64,000 nt of DNA from Fagopyrum homotropicum (taxonomy: Eukaryota; Streptophyta; Magnoliopsida; Caryophyllales; Polygonaceae): positions 37,897,001 to 37,961,000 of the forward strand of contig BSWB01000003.1 in assembly GCA_033239125.1 (NCBI GenBank), given 5' to 3'. Of this stretch, positions 55,565 to 64,000 are shown one piece after another. Position 1 is the stretch's first letter. Each line of letters starts with the position of its first letter. A program made the position numbers and the translations under genes. Under the pieces are notes generated by a model. That model saw nothing but the letters and a program-made list of their open reading frames with translations. It had not been told where the DNA came from and did no database searches.

Positions 55565-57920
55565 AGATATAAAACACTACAAAACACTAGTAAAGAATAG
55601 TGTTTAGTGGGTAGCAGACACATCCAAAGTCATGGAGAAAGTTTTGGACTAGGTCCAACATTCCAACCCAGTTGGTTGACCGGCCACAATGCTCAACCAC
55701 CCCACTTCGAGATCTATTATTCTTACCCTTTATCCATTTTCCTTGTGCTAGTTTTCTAACCCGTCCACTTAAACGTTTTTTATTTATGTTTACCCATTAA
55801 AGGTATTTCAAGTTTTCTAAATATGATCTTCTCTTATTAAAAGATATATATCGGATTTTAGGTAAAACCCCAACCTTATAAATAAGGCTTTTCAGCCATT
55901 AGTTTAGGTATCTTCTTCTTCTTCTTCTTCTTCAATTTACGAGTTTCTACCACAGTTTCCCCCTAATAGGTATGCCAACCATATTGGACCTTGTCGGTTG
56001 ACTGACTTGTTTTCAAGTCTTAGATAAAACATTTGAGTTTTATCAAGGTATGTCTAGTTAATTCTCATATTTTCTAGGGTCCGGAGAGCCCAACTATATT
56101 GGTTTATGGCGTTGAACTAATTGTATGTATTGGATGTATTGTTTACATGAATTATGGTAATTATTGGAGTATTCCCTACAAAAGACGAGAGCCGAGTCCA
56201 TCATACCTTCATGTTGAGTTCGATGTGAAGAATAGACACTATCTTAGGTACATCACAATCAATTGGGTGACATCAATTGATGTATGCTAAACAACGATTT
56301 AACCATGTAATAGTTGGAAGAAGTTGTCTCCCACATAACTATGACTTACATGCAATATGTGGAACTGTCAATTGAGATCCATTCTATGTGCATGTTGTGG
56401 TGATTTAGATTTTAAAATAGATTTGTTTGTTGATACTCATTCTGTATTTTCTCCATTCGAATTCTACAACGATCGAAACTTTCATCGTTCTTTCTCCCTT
56501 ATTCTTGTAAGTTGTTTTACGAGGTGGTCGATCCAAATTTTTTTTTTTGTATATTTATATCACAAATACGTTACCCACGGAAGTATATTGAATCATGCTC
56601 TCTCACTAGCTATAAATTAATACAATCAAGTCATTAATGGATGAACTACAACACGTTATGCTTTCACTTTAGACAACTCCTAATTCATATTCTAGTTTTC
56701 TAACAATGCAACTCATCTAGGTGTTTACCTCTCACTTGAGACCTAAATGAGGAACTTAACATAAGACCACACATTCAAATATAGAGCATTCATAAGGTGA
56801 AATAATCATGGAAAACCCCAACATAAACCTAATAATGTGAAAATCCAAGAATATAGGCTAAACCCCTAATTAGAAATCCATAGAATATGACTAAAATACA
56901 ATTTTCATGTCTAACATTCATGAACAATTCTAATCTAAGTCAAGCAACCCTGGATTGAGGCTTTCATCCCAATATTAGAAAAATGGTTCAGTGATCCATT
57001 TTTGCAAATGGAGTCAAAACAAACAAATGACAGTATAAAGTATAGATAATGAGAAGATAAACAAGATTTAAACAAAACAAATTAGAGAAAGAGAGATCGC
57101 CAAAAGAAAAGAACAACACTTTCTTCAATTTTCTCCAAAGAGTTTTTCCAATGCATTTTTTCAAGAACACAAAAAAGTAGCTTTTCTACGTTTAAAAATT
57201 TTGAGTTTGAGATATAGAAATGAGGATTTTCTCAGCCATATGAAGTCCAATGTATTTAAAACAAGTGTTACGACCATGCCCTCCCACAAAACAAGCAAAA
57301 ATCGAGTTTAACAATCGTTCAACGCATATTTGCCTACCTCATTCTAGCAGACCGAAATTGCGTTTGCCTTGGACCGAGTTACAAACCGAGGTGTGCCCTT
57401 GAGGGCAAACCTCGATTTGTGGCTAGCTAACCGCAATCATGAGAGGAGCTAAACCGACCGAGGTGGTTGCAACTTATCCTTCTAGGTGCTTTTTCTTCGG
57501 TTTCTTTGGTGTTCATCCTCAAGCTTCACCCTAGGCTCGTGTGGAAGGTTTCCTTGATGCTTATGGGGCTTGTAGACCTTTGAGATGGTTCTTTGTATCG
57601 ACCGGAGGTTTCTTTGGACAATTCACGCTTCTAAATTTGTCTTGGAAGGATAGGTGTGCAAAGCCGGATCATGCAATGCTTGAGGTTGATCGAGTGAGGC
57701 CGGAACTCATGCTTTTGAGCGCATTTAGCTCCAAAAACCTATTAAGACAACGAGGGAGGGAAGTAGACATCTACTTGAAAATAAAAAGACATAATTTAAG
57801 TATGGATGTCTACTCAGATATTTCTTAGGATTCGTTTCAGGCGAAATCAAATCATCTATTTCATGCAAAACTAGGTTAAACTACACTGTAAATGCATCGA
57901 AAATCCTAACATGCAAATAT
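55565..57920. other. intergenic/unclassified repeat region
   Basis: 55565-56640 has no recognisable gene; there is a CTT repeat at 55914-55933. 56700-57500 has the feel of an old LTR read on the minus strand. It includes variants of the palindromic motif (GACCGAGTTACAAACCGAGG and CGACCGAGGTGG, 57375-57465). The open frame 57541-57828 has no recognised motif. Confidence 0.3.
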
Positions 57921-57949
57921 GTTATCACCTAGCAAGGATAGATGGATCT

Positions 57950-58344
57950 CACCGGAAGAGAAGGGTGGTGAAGATCAATTGTGATGTTGTTGTGGATGTT
58001 GACGGGGCTATGAGTGAGGGCTATGTGGGACGTGATCACATGGGTTAGTGTATTTGGTTGGTTCCGTGAGAGCTCAATTGGAGATGGATGTGGAGGTAGT
58101 TGAGGTTGAGTCGCTCTATAAAGCAATGGAGGAGATACTACGTAATGGTTTCACGAACGTGGTGTTCGAATTTGATACTTTGACTCTGATTTCTAAATTT
58201 AAGAGGAAGGAAGGCTCCCACAATATGGTTGGACTGATTATGGAATGTATACTTGGCTTGCTGGTTAGTTTTAGAGATGTTCTTGGATCTATGTGCGATG
58301 TAATTGAAATAAGGTTGCAAACTCTCTTGCACATCCTCGACTAG
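57950..58344 (+). pseudogene. RNase H domain relic of a LINE (RVT_3 type)
   Basis: Reading starts with VVKINCDVVVDVDGAMSEG, corresponding to the first active-site Asp region (usually LNxDG). After a frameshift near 58040 it continues as EVEALYKAMEEILRNGF-like text at about 58105-58150 (VEVESLYKAMEEIL). Next is VVFEFDTLTLISKFKR, matching the strand with the later Asp, and it ends near 58344. This is the C-terminal RNase H segment of plant non-LTR elements. The rest of the element is missing. It is unrelated in detail to the LINE at 43.6-49.4 kb. Confidence 0.55.
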
Positions 58345-58960
58345 AAACTCCGTTTTGTTATTTGCATTGCATGAATCTTAATAATTTTTTTCATTTTACT
58401 TTACACCAAGATATGTTAAGCAGTTAAATAATAGTCAAATATCAAAAACAAAATCAAACTAAAATGTTTTTATTGTTTGGATTTCGATACCACATTCATA
58501 GTTAAGATATTTCAGTATTTTCAGGGTATTTAGGTCATACTGTCATATCATTAAAGAAGCACCTAATAATGCAACCAGTATACAACATTTATGATGTAAT
58601 CGAGGATCATATTATGGACTAAAAATCAGAACCAAAGTTTATCTTAAATTTTTTATTTTATTTTTCTTGAAGTGAAAGTACAGCTTAGATTAGAGTTAGA
58701 AAAGTGAACCAGAACTCTTGAATCCCCTTTCATATATTTGTTCTGATAGTTGTTATGCTAATCGGAGATCATACTGTAAATCATAATTCAGCTACTTAAG
58801 CTTTTTAAAACTCATGTTTAAAATTGCAGTTGAGGTGATATACAGTAATGTAAATATGAAAATTACTTGTCACTCTCCCTCTCTCTTGAATCTGTGCTTT
58901 GTGATCACATAAAGACAGCCTGGAAGCATCCAAAATCCAACCCCACTTTCATTTTCTTTC
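58345..58960. other. upstream region of the CRK gene
   Basis: AT-rich and without coding signal. It probably holds the promoter of the kinase gene, but no specific element could be assigned beyond the TATA-like box at 58961. Confidence 0.3.
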
Positions 58961-58968
58961 TTTTATAG
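58961..58968 (+). promoter_or_regulatory. TATA-like box of the CRK gene
   Basis: TTTTATAG is followed at once by a CTCTCT-rich leader and about 280 bp of probable 5' UTR before the start codon. Only position and composition support it. Confidence 0.3.
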
Positions 58969-59251
58969 CCTCTCTCTTCAGTCCTCGAGTCTCTGCTTTG
59001 CTTCCCCATTAAAAACTGGTTTTCTCATTTTGTTGGCACTCTAAACCACCTCTCATCCACCATCAAGCACAGAAAAGGGAAAGCAGAGAGAGACTAATCA
59101 AATACCACTAGATAACAAGAATCTCCATTTCTCATCCACTTCCAATCTGTTGTTTTCCTTCTGTAATCATCTTCCAACCCAGTTATTCATTTACTTTGAT
59201 AATAAAGCAAGCACCTTTTAGCATTGGCTCAATTTCTGGGTTTCTGATTCC

Positions 59252-62200
59252 ATGGGACTCTGTCATGGAAAACCCACCCAATCGAAACAAAACCCATCTA
59301 CAATCCCAAACAATTTGCCTTCTACAAACGACGAATCTGGCAAGACCCCCAAATTCCCATTCTACAGTCCAAGCCCACTCCCCAGTTTCAAGAACTCCCC
59401 GGCTCCGGCATCGGGTAATTCAAGCGTTACCTCCACGCCTCTCCGCTTCTTCAAGCGCCCGTTTCCACCACCGTCTCCGGCGAAGCACATCCGGGCTTTT
59501 CTGGCCCGGAGACATGGCTCGGTGAAGCCCAACGAGGCTTCAATTCCTGAAGGGAGTGAATGTAACATTGGATTGGACAAGAATTTTGGGTTTTCCAAGC
59601 AGTTTGTGAATCACTATGAATTGGGTGAAGAAATTGGGCGTGGCCATTTTGGGTATACTTGCTCTGCAAAGGGGAAGAAGGGAAGTACGAAAGGCCAAGA
59701 GGTTGCTGTCAAAGTCATCCCTAAATCAAAGGTATGGTAGCTTCATTCATCTCTTTCTAGTAATTTTTTCCCGGGAAAATTTTTCCTGATTTTCATGGAA
59801 CAGAAAGTTACTATTTGAGGTCCCTTTCCTTCTAAATTTAGCTAACTAATGAGGCTGTAACTTGTATGAATGCAAGCCCAGCTGTTTTAGCAAGGCAATG
59901 ATGGATGATTAGTCATGAATTGATATGGTACCTAAATGCCTTGTGAAAGAAGTTATTCATTCAATTTTTTAGCTTTATTTAGTATGGTAACTGGCACCCA
60001 TTAATTATGTAGCTGAAGTAAAACTGGAAATTCTGCAGTTAATACGTTTGGATTGTGGCCAAGGGGATAAGTAAAATTGTTGGGTGAAATAACTTGTATC
60101 TTTTTTCTATCATTTGAGGCTTCGTTCAATTGTTAAGTGCTTACTGATAATGATTGAATGTGCTTATTGTTGCCGTGAGATTCATGACATTTGGCATTTC
60201 TTTGTTTCGGTGATGCGAAGAGGTTGTTGTTTTGGCAGATGACAACTGCAATTGCTATTGAAGATGTTAGAAGAGAAGTCAACATACTAAGAGCTTTAAG
60301 TGGACATAAGAACCTAGTACAGTACTATGATGCCTTTGAAGATGATGACAATGTTTACATAGCAATGGAGTAAGTTGTAATCTTTGTGTCTTTCTTCTAC
60401 ATTATCGTCAAATAGTATTTGATAAGTTCCGGTCCTTGTAGTTTTTGCTTTGGTATGACTATGGCATTCCTAGATGCAAACAGCGTATTAAAACCAGTAA
60501 ACATTTGTGGCGAACTAGTCAATATATTGCTCAACCTTGTCTTACAGCTTACGACATAATAGTTTATAAGCATTACATTCCTCTATTTGTAACTTGCAAG
60601 TTTTGATTTGGTGTATGTTTCTACAGACTCTGCAAGGGTGGTGAATTGCTGGATAGGATACTCCAAAGGTACCGGCCAAGCATTGCCCTTCATTCTTTAA
60701 TGAACTTCGTTTTTTTTTAATGGCCATAGCTGCAACTGCAACTGAAATTTGTGTTATTCAGGGGAGGAAAATACTCTGAAGATGAGGCAAAGGTGGTCAT
60801 GGTGCAGATTTTAAGTGTGGTAGCTTACACTCACCTCCAAGGTGTAGTCCACCGAGATCTCAAACCAGAGGTAATTTGTACAACAACTTTAGTGCATAAT
60901 GCTAGCTCTTCACATTATTTCGTCTATTGAAGGAGTAACAAAATGATCAGTTTGCAAATAGAGATTTTGTTTCCTTGACTGTTTCACAAATTGACATTTT
61001 GGGAATTTTGTATCAGAATTTTCTGTTCACTTCAAAGGAGGATAATTCTACACTCAAGGCTATTGACTTTGGACTCTCTGACTATGTAAAGCCAGGTTAT
61101 GATCACTATCAGTTAATCAATGGATGAATTTTCTCTCTTTGAATACTGAAGGTGAGTGAGCAACGGACTCTTGGACTAATTTTGCAGATGAAAGATTGAT
61201 CGATATAGTAGGAAGCGCTTATTATGTCGCTCCTGAAGTTCTGCACAGGTCATATGGAACCGAGGCAGACATGTGGAGTATTGGTGTGATTGCTTACATT
61301 CTTCTATGTGGAAGCCGACCCTTTTGGGCTCGATTTGAATCTGGAATATTCCGGGCTGTCCTAAAGGCAGAACCGAATTTCGACGAGGCACCGTGGCCCT
61401 CTTTATCCGCAGATGGAATTGACTTTGTCAAGAGATTGTTGAACAAGGACTACAGGAAGAGACTAACTGCTGTTCAGGCTCTTAGTAAGTCCTTAAAGAA
61501 GTTCAACCGGGTTTTTATGGAACATTGCTTTCGTAATAGAGGTAGATTCTTATGATCACTTTCTCTATTGCCTCAGGTCATCCATGGCTAGCTAACAATA
61601 AAGACATCAACTTACCTTTGGATATGATAATATATAAGCAAATCAAAGCTTACATATTCTCATCATCACTAAGAAGATCAGCTCTAAAGGCTCTTGCAAA
61701 AACATTAACGGTGCCTCAACTAGCTTATTTCGAGGAGCAATTTCAGCTACTAGGACCGAGTAAAAATGGTTCCATCTGCATGCAGGACTTCAAAACAGTA
61801 AGTTTTGTTAATCCTTCTTTGTCGTTTCGCTCATTCTCAAGCATGTTGTCTCATAAGCATTTCCCATTGTGTAGGCTGTGATAAGATGCTCAACTGATGC
61901 CATGAAGGATGCCCGGGTTATTGAATACGCCAGCACGGTATTCTTCATCTGCTGTTTGTTGTCCTCTGGCCACTTGCAGTAGGAAATTATTAAGTATTTG
62001 CTGATGCTTTGGGTATATGATGGCAGTTAAGCTCACTCCAGTACAAAAAGTTCGAGTTTGAGGAATTCTGTGCCGCTGCCATAAGTGTGCATCAAATAGA
62101 AGCCATGGAAAGCTGGGAGCAACACGCACGTCGTGCTTATCAGCTGTTTGATAAGGATGGAAACAGACCTATAATGATTGAAGAACTCGCTTCGGTATAT

Positions 62201-62449
62201 ATCTCCATCTTTTATTTTCCATCATCTCCAAAAAGTCGGATTAGTTGAAACTCCATGCACAGGTAATCGAATAATCTTGATTGTTGTAATCACCAGGAAC
62301 TGGGACTTGGTCCATCAGTACCGGTTCATGTGGTTCTTCAAGACTGGATAAGACACTCAGATGGGAAGCTGAGTTTCACGGGTTTTGTGAGGCTTCTGCA
62401 CGGAGTTTCTTCGTGCTCGTTTCAAAAGGTATACTCCAACCCCATTTAG
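59252..62449 (+). CDS. CRK1: CDPK-related protein kinase (CRK), intact, 10 exons
   Basis: A membrane-anchored Ser/Thr kinase. Exons by GT-AG and phase: 59252-59731, 60239-60369, 60627-60668, 60762-60870, 61017-61095, 61188-61484, 61577-61797, 61875-61937, 62027-62194, 62297-62449. The total is about 580 residues, close to Arabidopsis CRK1. The N-terminus MGLCHGK has Gly2 (myristoylation) and Cys4 (palmitoylation), then a Pro/Ser-rich linker (FPFYSPSPLPS, FKRPFPPPSPAKHIRA). The kinase domain spans residues 122-384: GRGHFG 129-134, Lys154, Glu173, HRD 248-250 with catalytic Asp250, DFG 271-273, APE 295-297. The tail (from HPWL, 381) has the CRK-type degenerate EF-hands, with no canonical Ca-binding loops. 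The last exon reads through to TAG 62447-62449. Splicing at 62428 to an acceptor before 62566 is a possible alternative. Every exon is open and in phase, so the gene should be functional. The symbol is by similarity. Confidence 0.92.
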
Positions 62450-63856
62450 GAGCCCGCCCCTACACGGTTAAGAACCAGAGATGTCTTCCAAGTGGGTAAA
62501 TGAGTAGGGAGGATTTGGCTACCATCTCGATGGTATTGGCCTTATACGAGTTTTCTGGGCTGCAGGTGTTGCTGTTGTATAGGAGGATTTAGGAGATTAA
62601 GTGTCTGTGTATAGCGAAGCAAGCAGTAAAATGTCCTCCAAGTAATCGTTTTGTCACTTTCACGTAGCTACATAAATCAATCAAAGTTCCACCAAAAAAA
62701 AATAAATAAAACAATCAAAGGCGCATATGCCGCTGAAGAAAGCAAGTAGGTATCGAAATAGCCCGTGACTTCCTTAATTTAGGGCTTGGATGCGTCGTGC
62801 ATGTGCGCACATGCATTCTAGTTAGTCCGTGGATCATCTTCGAGATCAATACATACATTTGCTGCCATTTCGGAATAATTGACTCCTCAGACTGCACCTC
62901 CAGGAGAATGTCTCTTCTCATATAAATTAACTATTTCTATTTAATTCATATCCTAAATCAAATATATTGGCATATCTATTTGCATGGGACGTAAATTATA
63001 TTAACATTCTACCCTTAAACTCATTTACGAGAACATATAACAATGTTCGATCGATCTAAGAAAACTAACGCTCTTGATTATGCCGTATGTCGGCGTGTGT
63101 GTCTTAGGTGCACCTAAGAACCGGTCTTTCTCGATCAAGGTATCATATCCCCCTCTCTATATTTTTTAAATTCATAAACAAGCTCATTGTTATTTCTAAA
63201 AGTAGCCGACGGTGAATGGAGCAACCCATGGAACTTAAATGTTAGGTTCGCATACTATGTGTTATTAACGTGATTAACTTACTCCTTAACATTGGATATC
63301 TGTGGTTGATTGATATTAGTACACGTCAAGATACATAATTAAATACATCTAAATATTTGTATATGATGCGGCATTAACGGATTCCATGTAACTTGTTAAA
63401 AGGGGTCTCCCCCAATGTTAGACTATATAGACTATACAAGGAAGCTTGGTTAATTAGCTTATCGGTAAGTTGAAAGGGTGAATTTTCAAAGTAACCCTTA
63501 CAAACTATGAAGTTGTAAAACTAAACACCAAAGTTCCAAGTTTGCAAAATAACTGGTATAAAAACCTAATTTTTTCCTCTCCTTGCAAAATCTCATTCTT
63601 GAAACGCTCTCAACTTTGGAAATCTAGATCCACCGGCTCTACTCGTCTTCGCTCCTCTCCCCTCCTGATCGAACATATCTTTCCTCTTACCTGGAACTAG
63701 AGATTTGAATTCCGGTTCTAAGTTCCCTTCAAAGCAACAATTGTCTTCGAAACCGACAACTGCAATTATGAAGAGTAGCATAACACAATTTTCTCCAGCG
63801 AGGAAGCCACCTCCAAAATTCTCCACACCCACTCATTCAGATCCTACTAAGTTTTA
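62450..63856 (+). other. CRK 3' flank and intergenic DNA
   Basis: AATAAATAAA at 62700-62709 is a plausible polyadenylation signal for the kinase gene. Beyond it no gene was recognised. A reverse-strand open frame at 63593-63832 has no known motif. Confidence 0.35.
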
Positions 63857-64000
63857 GGGCCCGTTTGGTTTTAACTCCGGAATCGAAAACGGAATGGAAA
63901 CGAATCTAGTCCATATGTATATCATTGTTCATGAAAGTTTGTGGAATCATTCCTTGGGGTTTAAAGGAATTATAGTATAATTTGATTACTTTTGATACCC
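63857..64000. mobile_element. Tourist-like MITE, second copy, cut by window end
   Basis: Starts GGGCCCGTTTGGTTTTAACT after TTA (63854-63856). It follows the 49889 copy almost base for base (GGAATCATTCCTTG, TTTGATTACTTTTGATACCC) until the window ends. The right end is not visible. Confidence 0.8.

Noticed and set aside
57541..57828. 95-codon open frame
   Set aside because: No recognisable domain, and it lies in apparent repeat-derived DNA.

Overview
The window is nuclear DNA of a flowering plant, most likely a eudicot. It has one recognisable host gene with GT-AG introns (a CDPK-related kinase at 59.3-62.4 kb, closest in my reading to Arabidopsis CRK1). Almost everything else is transposable elements of typical plant kinds: Athila-like and chromovirus-like Ty3/gypsy elements, a plant L1-type LINE, CACTA, hAT, Harbinger, Mutator-like and MITE elements. 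No bacterial, viral or organellar gene, rRNA or tRNA was recognised.

Layout. 1-1994 is the 3' part of a long LTR ending in TGTTACA. 2485-14241 is an Athila-like element (plus strand, LTRs about 1.75 kb, near-matching 5-bp target duplication) with decayed gag, protease, integrase and an Athila-ORF1-like gene, but no reverse transcriptase or RNase H. 16953-27350 is a complete, young LARD-like element (minus strand, 3293-bp LTRs, perfect TTGGA duplication, tRNA-Met primer site) with no intact coding region. Next to it, 27356-30156 is a chromovirus protease/RT relic. That relic was split by a solo Athila-type LTR (28232-29833, perfect GCCTC duplication) and is cut at 30157 by a CACTA-like end. 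The CACTA segment carries gene pieces, including one exon of an ESCRT-III SNF7/VPS32 gene. 33.85 to about 35.7 kb is the 5' end of a gypsy relative of the LARD, with LTR, primer site and gag start.

35.7-43.6 kb is AT-rich and full of small inverted-repeat elements: a 1-kb palindrome, a MITE inside a TA array, a Mutator-like element with GC palindromes in its ends, and an 892-bp hAT element with an exact 8-bp duplication. 43641 to about 49400 is a LINE with two full-length open ORFs overlapping by ATGA. 49.9-50.9 kb holds two Tourist-like MITEs. 52083-55561 is a Harbinger-like element with only a broken MYB/SANT gene. 57.9-58.3 kb is a LINE RNase H relic. 59252-62449 is the CRK gene, and at 63857 a second copy of the first Tourist-like MITE runs off the window.

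The most unusual signal is a short palindrome, CACCTCG-AC-CGAGGTG, usually paired with a half-site about 15-25 bp upstream. It recurs through the whole Athila-like element: both LTRs, gag, the linkers between domains, and the spacers. It also marks the place where RT/RNase H is missing. Variants sit at comparable places in the related solo LTR and in an unclassified repeat at 57.4 kb.
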